A DNA stretch of 64,000 nucleotides from Hymenobacter sp. APR13 (lineage in GTDB: Bacteria; Bacteroidota; Bacteroidia; Cytophagales; Hymenobacteraceae). Below the pieces are notes generated by a model that was not told where the DNA came from, made no database searches, and saw nothing but the letters and a program-made list of their open reading frames with translations. Both the position numbers and the translations under genes were made by a program. The DNA is taken from contig NZ_CP006587.1 in the NCBI RefSeq assembly GCF_000737515.1, positions 3,157,001-3,221,000 on the forward strand, given 5' to 3'. Shown one piece after another: positions 10,001 to 17,857 of the stretch (the first letter of the stretch is position 1; every line of letters starts with the position of its first letter).

Positions 10001-13000
10001 AGCCGACGCGGATTCGGACGGCGATTTGGATATCATCACTCATGCCGGAGTGGCGCTCAACGATGGTGCCGCTCGCTTCCCCCGCATCGTGGCTACCCCG
10101 GAAGCCGGCCTTTCGGCCAGCCTAGCCCTGGTCGCCGACCTAGACGGCGACCAGGACCTGGACTTGCTTACCAATGATCAGCAGGGAGCTATCCGGGTCA
10201 AGCTGAACCGGCCCGGCCCACCGCCCACCGTTACGGAGTTGCAGCCAGGTAGTGGCCCGGTAGGGGGGCTAGCCCGCCTTGTCGGTGCCAACCTGCAGAC
10301 GGTGACGGGGGTGGTGTTCAACGGTGTGCCGGCTATCAGCTTCACGGCTATTTCGCCCACTCAGGTGCTGGCCACCGTGCCCGCCGGCGCCACCACCGGT
10401 CCGGTTGTACTCACCACACCAGCCGGTACCGCTACGGCTCCCGGTAGTTTTGTGGTGACGCAGCCGCTGGCCGTTACCGGATTGGCACCGCGCCTCAACG
10501 CCAATAATGTGGCCGCCAATACGCCCGTCACGGTGACGCTGTCCCGCGCTGCCGGGGCTGGTGCGGCCGCGGAGCTACACGTATTCGGCAACCGGCACGG
10601 TGGCCGCCGCCAGGGTACCACCACGGGCGGTGGCACCACCACCTTGGCCTTTACCGCTGCCCGGCCCTATGCCGCCGGCGAACTGGTGAGCGTTACGATT
10701 CCTGACCGCCTCACGGGCGCCGATGGCAGCCACGCGCTGCGCCAGACCCAGCAGTTTCGGATAGCGGCCACAGGCACGGGTACGGGGCTGATGATGCCGT
10801 TGCCCAACGGTCGTTCTGTGGCGGCTTACCAGTCGCGCTACGGGTTTGCCGTGGGCGACGTGGACAATGATGGAACCACAGATTTGCTTACCACGGCAGG
10901 TATGGTCCGCTTCAACGATGGAGAGGGCGGCTTTGCCGACAGCCTGGCATATGCGCTGTTCATTGGCGACAGTCCGCGCCAGGTAGCCCTGGCCGACGTG
11001 GACGCCGACGGTGACCTGGACCTGCTCTCTAGCAGTGGCCACCTATGCCTCAATACCGGCAGCCGTACGTTCGACCGGCAACCGCGTATCAGGGGCCTCT
11101 ACGAAGACACACCAGACTTTGCCTTGGGCGACCTTGATGCTGATGGCGACCTGGATATTGTGGCGCCGAACGCTGCTCGCGACAGTGTGCAGGCGTTGTT
11201 CAATGACGGGGCCGGGCACTTTGCCGCCCGGCTAGGAGTGGCAGTGGGGGGGCAGTCTGCTGGCATCAGCCTCGGCGACCTCGACAACGATGGCGACCTG
11301 GATTTTGTAGTGGCCAACGAAAGCGGACCAGGCACCGGCACCGGCAGTACGCTCAGCATCGGCCTCAACAACGGTACCGGCTGGTTTGCTCAGGTGCAAA
11401 CGGTGGGAGCGGGCACGGGCCTGACCCGCGTGGTGCTCGGAGACCTGGACAATGACTACGACCTCGACCTAGTGACCAACAACGGTCTGGTACTGCTCAA
11501 CAACGGCACCGGGGCGTTTGCAGGTGGCCCGGCCGCCCCCGCCGGAACCGGCCTAGCATTGGCCGACCTCGACGCGGATGGCGACCTGGATCTGGTAGTT
11601 ACGGCGGCGGCTGCAACGCTGGTGCGGCGTAACAACGGCCTGGGGCAGTTTAGTGGCAACGAAAGCCTGGCAGCAGGCGACCAGCTGCACGATCCCACCC
11701 TCGCCGACCTGGATGGCGACGGCGACCAGGATCTGCTCGTAGCTGATTCCGGTAGCCTACTGCTGCACAGCCTGCTCAACCAGCGTCTGGCAGCACCCGC
11801 CGGCATCAGCGTGTCGCCGACCAGCGACTTGCCGGGGGCTGTAGTGTTCGTGACGGGTGCTGACCTGATCGGCACAACCAGCGTAACTTTCAACGGAACT
11901 CCAGCGCCTGATTTTACCGTCCTGACAGCCTCTCGTTTGGCAGTGCGTGTGCCACCTGGGGCTTCTTCAGGCATCGTACAGGTTGTCAATACGGTAGGTG
12001 CGGCCAACTCAGCAGGCGTGTTCACGGTGCTTCAGCCGGTGGCAGTTGTCAGCACCAGTCCGTTGCGGCAGGCTACGGCTCCGCGCACGGCGCCGGTTGT
12101 AGTCGGTTTCGGGCAGGCCCAGCCGGTGCACACACCGGCAAACCTGGCGATATTCAGCCAGCGGCGCGGTGGCCTGCTGGCTGGTGCCCGCAGCGGGGCC
12201 GGCAGCTCTACGCTCACCTTTACGCCCACGCAGCCCTACGAGCCGGGTGAACGGATATCGGTGAGTGTGCCGCCGGCTACCGTTGCCGGCCAGAGCCGTG
12301 TTGTGAGGCGGGTATTTCAGTTTACGGCGGCCGTTGAAGGCACCGGCCGCGGATTTCTGGGGGCCGCCTCTGCAACTCAGGACGGCGACCGGCAGGTGCT
12401 GCCCGCTGATGTTGACAACGATGGCGACCAGGATCTGCTGCTGCTCGGCGAGCTGCAGGTGATGCTGAAGCGCAACAACGGCACCGGTACCTTTGGGCCG
12501 TCCACGCCCGTGCTGGTGAGTACGTCGCAAGCCGGATTGCTGGGCAATATGGCAGTAGGCGACATCGACGGCGACGGCGACCTTGATCTGGCCGTTACGA
12601 ATGCTAGCGCCGATGTGGTGCATCTCCGCCTCAACAACGGCAACGGAACATTTACCGCGGCCCCTGATGTGTCCGTAGCAGATCGGCCGATTCAGGTGGT
12701 GCTAGCTGATTTTGATGCTGATGGCGACCAGGATCTGCTAACAGCCAACTCCGGCGAGTTTGCCACCACCACCAGCCTGCGGCTCAACAATGGCAGTGGC
12801 AGCTTTGGCGGTACCACCAACGAGGTACTTTATCCAGATGGCTACGCGGCAGTTGGACTGATCCGAGTTGGCGACCTCGACAATGATGGCGACTTGGACT
12901 TGGTGATGACCTATAGCATCACTAACTACGTGCGGCTTAATGATGGGCAAGGGCACTTCACCTCCGCGGAGCGACTGCCCTTCTCGCAGGACATTGGCGC

Positions 13001-15320
13001 GTCGTCGCTGCATCTGGCCGACGCGGACAACGACGGCGACTTGGACGTGCTGGCGCTGAGCTGGCGCGACACTGTGGGCAATGTCCATCCGCTGGGGCAG
13101 TCCTGGCTGAACGTGGTCCGTAACGATGGCGCCGGCAACTTCCGGCCCGGCGGCTTTTGGGCGGGACGGGGTATGGACGGAATGACCGTGGGCGACCTGG
13201 ATGCCGACGGCGATACGGACCTGGTCACAATCAGCTCCGGCTTCAGCACCGCCGAGGTGCTTGCTAATGACGGTGCCGGTCGCTTTGCTTTGCGGCAAGG
13301 GCTGCCTACGCTCTCCCGGCAATACAACCCTACGCTGGCTGATATTGACCGTGACGGCGACCTGGATCTGCTCCAGACCTACCCATATTTTGTAGTGCAC
13401 CAGAACAATGTGCCGCCGTCCCCAACTATCACCAGTTTTACACCGGCTATCGGGCCCGAAGGCACCGTAGTACAGCTGACTGGCAGCAATTTCGTGGGGG
13501 TGTCGGCAGTGCGCTTCAATGGGGTAGTAGCACCGGGCTTCTTGGTAAACTCGGCAACGCAGCTTACCGTGAGGGTGCCCGCCGGAGCCTCCACGGGGCG
13601 GTTGACAGTGGTAACTGCGGGTGGCACGGCTACTTCCGCTAGTAATTTCACAGTGCAGGTGCTGGCTGTAACCAGCGGCTTGGTGCCTGGTCCCAATGCT
13701 GGTTCGGTGTCGCGCGCGGCTACTCTGAACCTCACATTTTCCGCCCCGATTACAGCCGCTACAGCCGGTAACATGCGGGTGTTCGGCAGTCAGTTACGTG
13801 GGCGCCGGCCTGGGGTAGTGATGGGCGGCGGCTCCGCCACGCTGCGCTTTGACCCAGACCAGGACTTTGCGGCGGGCGAACGGGTTAGTGTAAGCTTGCC
13901 GGCCAGCATGCAAACCACCACGGCTGGCATAGTACGCAAGCAAGTATATCAGTTCACCGCTGCTACGTCAGGAGCAGGGCGAGGCTTCTTCCGACCGGGC
14001 GTCGAGGTGCCACTACGGCCCTACACGTACGCGCTGGCCACCGGCGACCTCGACAATGATGGCGACCTGGATGTGCTTACTTCCACAGAAACCAACGGGG
14101 TATTCGGCGTTGGAGTGTTGCTTAACGATGGCCAAGCCCGCCTGCTGCCGGGACCAGTAATTAATACCGGCAACCGCACTGCAGTATGGCATATTGAGGC
14201 GGCTGATGTCGACGGCGACAGTGACTTGGACGTGGTAGCCAGCGCCGGTACACTCAGTCCGGTGGTATGTCTCAACAACGGCAACGCTACCTTCGCACCA
14301 CCCCGATTCATTACCATGAACTGCGACTGGTTTGCCTTGGGGGATATGGATGCCGATGGTGACCTGGACTTGGTAGCCGCTGCCTCTGGTGCCAACCTTC
14401 TGACGGTGGCCCTCAACGATGGACAAGGATATTTCACGGCCCTGCCGACCACGCTGTCCGCGCCTTCGGCCGTGATGGTGGTACTGGTCGACGTGGACCG
14501 GGACGGTGACCTGGATGCGCTGACGGCCAATCAGGCATCGGGTATGCAGCAGTTTCTTAATGATGGCGACGGGGTGCTGGTAGCTGGGACGTCGCCGCGC
14601 GTGCCGGGAGCACCGCAGAGCCTAGCCGTCGGCGACCTGGACAGTGATGGAGATGCAGACTTGGCTGTAGGCTACACTGACTTCACCTCCGGTGGGTGGG
14701 TAGCCATCCTTGCCAACAATGGCAGCGGAGAGTTTACGCGTACGGGTACGCCTCTGGCGGCAGGCAGCGTCGGTCAGATAGTGCTCGGCGACCTAGACCA
14801 GGATGAGGATTTGGATCTGGCCGTCACTGATGCCGGCAGTAGCCTTGTGCGGGTGCAACTTAATAATGGCGGAGGAAGCTTCAGCACGTCGCAGAGCGTA
14901 GCCGTGCCCGGCAACCCGGCCCGCTTGCTGTTAGCCGACTTCGACACGGATGGTGACTTGGACTTGGGTGCACTACCAGCTACCAGCAGTGCTTCGCAAT
15001 TGTCAATCCGACTCAATGAAGCACAGCCTTTATCTGGGCTGGCTGCCAAACCCAAAGCACACGTGTTGACGTTGTATCCTAACCCGGCGCACAGCGAATT
15101 TACTCTCATCGTTCCAGATAGTCAGCGTCGAAATACGGTGAATACTGTGGCTGTGGTCCGTCTGTATAATACGGTTGGCAACCTCGTGTTGGAACAGGAA
15201 GTGCCAGCATCAGCAAGTGGTCGGCACACGATGCAGGTGGCACATTTGCCGGCCGGGATGTATGCAGTACACCTGATAGTGAAAGGCGAGGCAGCTGTGA
15301 GTAAGATCGTGCTTCGCTAG
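7092..15320 (+). CDS. Giant secreted FG-GAP/VCBS repeat protein: five Ig-propeller modules, IPT linkers, T9SS sorting domain
   Basis: The product is 2742 residues from a TTG start; no ATG lies between the upstream in-frame stop and the signal peptide, which ends near TASAQ. Five modules each hold a bacterial Ig-like domain (ending VYQFQAATG or a variant) followed by seven calcium-binding motifs of the DxDxDGDLD type, 35 in all. First and last motif positions per module are about 170-483, 726-1014, 1254-1550, 1771-2093 and 2317-2625. Four IPT/TIG domains (about 517-596, 1042-1120, 1570-1646, 2110-2191) join the modules. The C-terminus (about 2656-2742) is a type A T9SS sorting domain starting LTLYPNPAHSEF and ending KIVLR. 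Seven FG-GAP repeats are expected to close one integrin-like beta-propeller. It is predicted to be exported and surface-attached or released. Function is probably adhesion or glycan binding, without enzymatic motifs (inference). Confidence 0.93.
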   Translation: MAKTFTSALIPYCPLSTAFPSGRFWRNVGVVVATMLTGAQTASAQMVVSTRQPTRSVVSAPRGSAVVIGFSQPVTGATAAGMRVYSPLLQGRRAGTLTGGSTSTLTFTPIRAFAPGELLSVSLPSTLLSTNGAALRREVYQFQAATGGPGRGFFLDTTIVGNTTTRDQVLGDLDNDGDLDLVTTGSLYGCRIFLNNGAGRFALKSGLVTAEEPSGVALADVDQDGDLDMLVSDAENSTVAVCLNDGTGEFIGSVGGAQNAPVGARPVEVAAGDVDGDGDLDFVTANADDGSATVRYNNGSLPLLYTGVTTVPMGAGPTSVALADIDNDGDLDLLTTNAGTPSAPSGSVSVSRNSGMGVFGSYTSVTVGLQPSDLALADVDGDGDLDLLTASVGTASVSLRLNNGSGTFTGTTTLPLPAGSTPSGLRTGDVDADGDLDVVVAQGRGGRVLTFLNTAGTFAQQSRALRLNRTPATMAVTTEGVTLGDVDGDLDLDLITSDNEGHVLLSRNEGPPPPLPSPRVTGLTPERGPVGTVVTITGTALLDIAAVTFNGVPAVGAVPNAAGTSLDVTVPAGASTGPVVVVTEEAGTATSPASYEVTLPVPVLLTGIVPARHAVNAPVTSPVTASFSASVTAASAGKMQIFSRWRGRRAGTLDGAGTATLSFRPAQPFAAGEQLSVSLPASMQAPDGNQVRKQVVQFTAAVVGTGRHDFVTRSVLPAIETNHFRVGDLDDDGDLDLVVPSGNTGIVRYLNDGAGNFTSASTISGPAAANLLELGDLDADGDLDLLSTAYNGQAVVWRNNGPAGFSIAGNLYTGGYAGNALVDADADGDLDLLALRGNVVSTFYNNGSGIFSAQQDSYPGVAGTSLLTGDVDNDGDIDLLILGTTGGSSQRVAGIALNDGNGVFSASASLPPVAGIAAQAALADLDADGDLDLVTSVGYQESLNVRLNDGQGRFGNSIATLSLVCTSLAIADADSDGDLDIITHAGVALNDGAARFPRIVATPEAGLSASLALVADLDGDQDLDLLTNDQQGAIRVKLNRPGPPPTVTELQPGSGPVGGLARLVGANLQTVTGVVFNGVPAISFTAISPTQVLATVPAGATTGPVVLTTPAGTATAPGSFVVTQPLAVTGLAPRLNANNVAANTPVTVTLSRAAGAGAAAELHVFGNRHGGRRQGTTTGGGTTTLAFTAARPYAAGELVSVTIPDRLTGADGSHALRQTQQFRIAATGTGTGLMMPLPNGRSVAAYQSRYGFAVGDVDNDGTTDLLTTAGMVRFNDGEGGFADSLAYALFIGDSPRQVALADVDADGDLDLLSSSGHLCLNTGSRTFDRQPRIRGLYEDTPDFALGDLDADGDLDIVAPNAARDSVQALFNDGAGHFAARLGVAVGGQSAGISLGDLDNDGDLDFVVANESGPGTGTGSTLSIGLNNGTGWFAQVQTVGAGTGLTRVVLGDLDNDYDLDLVTNNGLVLLNNGTGAFAGGPAAPAGTGLALADLDADGDLDLVVTAAAATLVRRNNGLGQFSGNESLAAGDQLHDPTLADLDGDGDQDLLVADSGSLLLHSLLNQRLAAPAGISVSPTSDLPGAVVFVTGADLIGTTSVTFNGTPAPDFTVLTASRLAVRVPPGASSGIVQVVNTVGAANSAGVFTVLQPVAVVSTSPLRQATAPRTAPVVVGFGQAQPVHTPANLAIFSQRRGGLLAGARSGAGSSTLTFTPTQPYEPGERISVSVPPATVAGQSRVVRRVFQFTAAVEGTGRGFLGAASATQDGDRQVLPADVDNDGDQDLLLLGELQVMLKRNNGTGTFGPSTPVLVSTSQAGLLGNMAVGDIDGDGDLDLAVTNASADVVHLRLNNGNGTFTAAPDVSVADRPIQVVLADFDADGDQDLLTANSGEFATTTSLRLNNGSGSFGGTTNEVLYPDGYAAVGLIRVGDLDNDGDLDLVMTYSITNYVRLNDGQGHFTSAERLPFSQDIGASSLHLADADNDGDLDVLALSWRDTVGNVHPLGQSWLNVVRNDGAGNFRPGGFWAGRGMDGMTVGDLDADGDTDLVTISSGFSTAEVLANDGAGRFALRQGLPTLSRQYNPTLADIDRDGDLDLLQTYPYFVVHQNNVPPSPTITSFTPAIGPEGTVVQLTGSNFVGVSAVRFNGVVAPGFLVNSATQLTVRVPAGASTGRLTVVTAGGTATSASNFTVQVLAVTSGLVPGPNAGSVSRAATLNLTFSAPITAATAGNMRVFGSQLRGRRPGVVMGGGSATLRFDPDQDFAAGERVSVSLPASMQTTTAGIVRKQVYQFTAATSGAGRGFFRPGVEVPLRPYTYALATGDLDNDGDLDVLTSTETNGVFGVGVLLNDGQARLLPGPVINTGNRTAVWHIEAADVDGDSDLDVVASAGTLSPVVCLNNGNATFAPPRFITMNCDWFALGDMDADGDLDLVAAASGANLLTVALNDGQGYFTALPTTLSAPSAVMVVLVDVDRDGDLDALTANQASGMQQFLNDGDGVLVAGTSPRVPGAPQSLAVGDLDSDGDADLAVGYTDFTSGGWVAILANNGSGEFTRTGTPLAAGSVGQIVLGDLDQDEDLDLAVTDAGSSLVRVQLNNGGGSFSTSQSVAVPGNPARLLLADFDTDGDLDLGALPATSSASQLSIRLNEAQPLSGLAAKPKAHVLTLYPNPAHSEFTLIVPDSQRRNTVNTVAVVRLYNTVGNLVLEQEVPASASGRHTMQVAHLPAGMYAVHLIVKGEAAVSKIVLR

Positions 15321-15378
15321 CCACTGAGCAGACATACGCTGTACTCACTAAGCAGTGCTGAAACCAGCCTGTTCCATA

Positions 15379-15456
15379 TACACAGTAGCCCTGAAAAGCG
15401 CGCGGCCTGCCAGCAGTTATCCGCTGGCAGGCCCGGCTTTTCAGGGCTACTGTGTA
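15379..15456. terminator. Bidirectional hairpin between convergent genes
   Basis: Arms 15379-15399 and 15436-15456 are perfect complements (TACACAGTAGCCCTGAAAAGC and its reverse complement). An inner stem, 15404-15414 with 15423-15433, is also perfect. It sits between the convergent propeller-protein and hexosaminidase genes, so it probably terminates both. The stem is much longer than a standard intrinsic terminator. Confidence 0.75.
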
Positions 15457-15493
15457 TTGGGCGCAAGGGCCTGAATTTAGAAGTGGCAACTTA

Positions 15494-17566
15494 TCAGGGA
15501 GCCAGCAGCTTCCGGAACCCGGCCACAACCGCCAGCTCTGTCTGGCCGGCCGGTACTTTGGCGGCGTCCAGCTGCTTCTGGGCAGCGGCCAGCCACGCAG
15601 CCGACGGCACGGTGCCGCGCTCCAGCTGCGTGAGGCGCTCCAGGCCCAGCGCGGCCAGCAGGCGCAGCTGCCCGGAAAGCGGGGCGTACTCGGTGAGGGT
15701 GGGGGAGGTGAGCAGCAGCGGCTGCAGGCGCGGGTCGTTGGTTTGCCAGAGCTCCAGCTGCGTGCGCAGGCGCTTGTGCAGGTCGCGCGCGGCGGCGGTG
15801 CGGGGCAGGGCGGCGGTTTTGGCGGGGCGCAGGGCCAGCAGCGAATCCACGCGCCAGCTGAACTGCCGCGCCACGTCCGATTCGGCCGGCGCGGCGTCAA
15901 CGAGGCGGGTTAGGGGCGTACTGGGGGTATAACTGAAGCCCTGGAAGTGGCGCTTGTATTCCTTCACGGGCTCCAGCACGGCCGCGAAGGTGCGCAGCGG
16001 CGCCAGCATGGCTGGGTCGGGCCCGGCGAGCTGCCGGAGCAGCTGCAGCGGCGCGCGGCGGTGCTGCAAGCCCAGCTTCTCCAGCTGCCCCGCCACGGCC
16101 TCCAGCCGGCGGTACATATCCGGCACGTCCTGCACCGTGCGCGCCGACCACAGCCGCTCGGCCACGGCCGCGCCGCGCGGCCAGATGCGCGAATCGATAA
16201 CCACGCTGTCGGCAAACTCGCTCCACATCGTGGCCTCGCCGCCCAGAATCAGGGCCTGCTGCTCGGGCGTGAGCGGGTTGTCGGCGGGGAGCGGGTCGGT
16301 GAGGTAGCTGCTGGCGGCCGTCAGGTAGAGGTCGAGGTAGTAGCCGCTGGACAGCAGGGCCGGGTTGCCGGCTTTGGCGGCATCGTAGAGGCCCTTTTTG
16401 CCGCGCCAACTTTGGATAACGGCATTCTGCGGCAGGCCGGGGCCCAGGATTTCGTCCCAGCCCACCATCTTCTTGCTGTACTTCGTGACGATGGCCAGCA
16501 CCCGGCGGTTGAAGTAGGTCTGCAGAGCGTGCTTGTCGAGCGTCTTATCGGCTTTCAGCATGCCATTGACGCGAGCAAACTCCATGATGCGCGCACTTTT
16601 GCGCCACTGCCGCCCGTCGTTTTCGTCGCCGCCGATGTGGAAATACGGGTCCGGAAACAGCGCCGTCATTTCCCGAAACAGCGTGTCGAGCAGCGCGTAG
16701 GTGGTTTCCTTGGTGGGGTCGATGGCGAGGTTGGCGGTGCGCCAGCTCTGGTACACGCCGTAGATGGAGTCGTTGGAGGCCAGCTGCGGGTAGGCCGCCA
16801 TCCAGGCAATGGTGTGGCTGGGCACGTCGAACTCGGGCAGCACCCGGATGCCGCGGGCGGCGGCGTAGCGCAGCACCTCGCGCACCTGCGCCTGGCTGTA
16901 GTGCTGCCCGCTGACTTCGTGCAGACGCGGCAGCGTGCGGCTTTCCACCCGAAAGCCCTGGTCGTCGGCGAGGTGCCAGTGCAGCACGTTCAGCTTCACG
17001 GCGGCCATGGCGTCGAGGTTGCGCTTGATGACCGACACCGGCATGAAGTGGCGGGCCGCGTCAATCAGCAAGCCCCGCCACACAAAGCGCGGCTGGTCCT
17101 GGATGTCCACTTCGGGCAGCACCGTGCGGCGGCCGTCGGGCTGCGGCAGCTGCTCCAGCGTGGCCAGGGCCCGCAGCACGCCCAGCGTGGTGGGCGCGTC
17201 AATCAGTACGCCGGTGGGCGTCACGCGGAGGCTGTAGCGCTCCTCGTCCTGCTGTTCGGGCAAGCCCACGCGGCCGTAGCGAATCTGCAAAGGCGCGGCG
17301 GCCGGGCTGCCGGCGGGCAGGGCGCTGCCGTTGCGGCGCAGCCGGTCCAGCGTGCGCCCGACGGCAGCCTTCAGCACCGGGTCGGCGGGGCCGGTAAGCA
17401 GGGGCCGCAGCGCCAGCCTGGCGCCCAAACTGCCAGAGCCCCAGCGTACGGAGGTAGGCACCGGCAGCAGATTGCGGGTAGCGGCCGGGGCAACGGCCTG
17501 CGCCTGCAGCAGGCCGGCGGGCACCAGCGCGGTCAGCAGCAGCACAGCGAAAAAGCGGAAAAGCAT
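15494..17566 (-). CDS. Beta-N-acetylhexosaminidase, GH20
   Basis: The product is 690 residues from the ATG at 17566; a TTG nine bases upstream is less likely. A signal peptide (MLFRFFAVLLLTALVPAGLLQAQ) is followed by the small GH20b domain (NLLPVPTSVRW...) and the catalytic TIM barrel. Visible landmarks are RGLLIDAARHFMP, LNVLHWHLADDQGFR and the GH20 signature HIGGDEND, whose Asp314-Glu315 pair is the expected polarising/acid pair of substrate-assisted catalysis. The C-terminal 190 residues beyond the barrel are helical and unassigned. It should remove terminal GlcNAc or GalNAc from chitin fragments, peptidoglycan pieces or glycans, in the periplasm or outside. No PUL-type SusC/D pair is adjacent. 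Confidence 0.93.
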   Translation of the reverse strand: MLFRFFAVLLLTALVPAGLLQAQAVAPAATRNLLPVPTSVRWGSGSLGARLALRPLLTGPADPVLKAAVGRTLDRLRRNGSALPAGSPAAAPLQIRYGRVGLPEQQDEERYSLRVTPTGVLIDAPTTLGVLRALATLEQLPQPDGRRTVLPEVDIQDQPRFVWRGLLIDAARHFMPVSVIKRNLDAMAAVKLNVLHWHLADDQGFRVESRTLPRLHEVSGQHYSQAQVREVLRYAAARGIRVLPEFDVPSHTIAWMAAYPQLASNDSIYGVYQSWRTANLAIDPTKETTYALLDTLFREMTALFPDPYFHIGGDENDGRQWRKSARIMEFARVNGMLKADKTLDKHALQTYFNRRVLAIVTKYSKKMVGWDEILGPGLPQNAVIQSWRGKKGLYDAAKAGNPALLSSGYYLDLYLTAASSYLTDPLPADNPLTPEQQALILGGEATMWSEFADSVVIDSRIWPRGAAVAERLWSARTVQDVPDMYRRLEAVAGQLEKLGLQHRRAPLQLLRQLAGPDPAMLAPLRTFAAVLEPVKEYKRHFQGFSYTPSTPLTRLVDAAPAESDVARQFSWRVDSLLALRPAKTAALPRTAAARDLHKRLRTQLELWQTNDPRLQPLLLTSPTLTEYAPLSGQLRLLAALGLERLTQLERGTVPSAAWLAAAQKQLDAAKVPAGQTELAVVAGFRKLLAP

Positions 17567-17655
17567 AAGCGGCAAAAGAGCAGGGTGGGGGCGAAAGATA
17601 CGGCACCCGCCGAATCAGCCGAGGCTATCTGCACCATTCGTGCCGGGCTTGAACG

Positions 17656-17773
17656 GCGGTAGCGCGAAGCCTTTGCTTCGCGTACCCTCGGACAATTGAC
17701 TTATGCGTCGCACACTCACTGTGCGCGGCGCCTACGTGCCGTGGTGCGCAAAGCAAAGGCTTCGCGCTACAGC
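17656..17773. repeat. Imperfect palindrome, GCGCGAAGC...GCTTCGCG family
   Basis: Arm 17656-17682 (core TAGCGCGAAGCCTTTGCTTC) and arm 17746-17773 are complementary with few mismatches. Each arm is itself partly palindromic (GCGAAGC / GCTTCGC). It lies in the 291-bp gap between the divergent hexosaminidase and GT-C-like genes. A second member of the family is at 40228-40328. Confidence 0.7.
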
Positions 17774-17857
17774 GGTCCGGCCTCAGCCGCAACTCATGCG
17801 TGCAAAGGCGCGGGCTTTTCCGCAATTTGCGGCAGCGTATTCCTATTGTTCCTATTC

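Noticed and set aside
7600..15000. Dense DNA repeats across the propeller gene considered as a tandem-repeat or CRISPR-like array
   Set aside because: The periodicity comes from the protein motif DxDxDGDLD. Spacing is irregular and in frame, and there are no constant repeats with unique spacers.
15947..17662. 571-codon plus-strand frame across the hexosaminidase gene
   Set aside because: Antisense to a GH20 gene with its active-site signature; no recognisable domain.
17696..17857. 54-codon N-terminal extension of the GT-C-like protein
   Set aside because: It crosses a palindromic repeat, is rich in Ala, Arg and Cys, and places the membrane anchor internally; the ATG at 17858 opens directly on the first helix.
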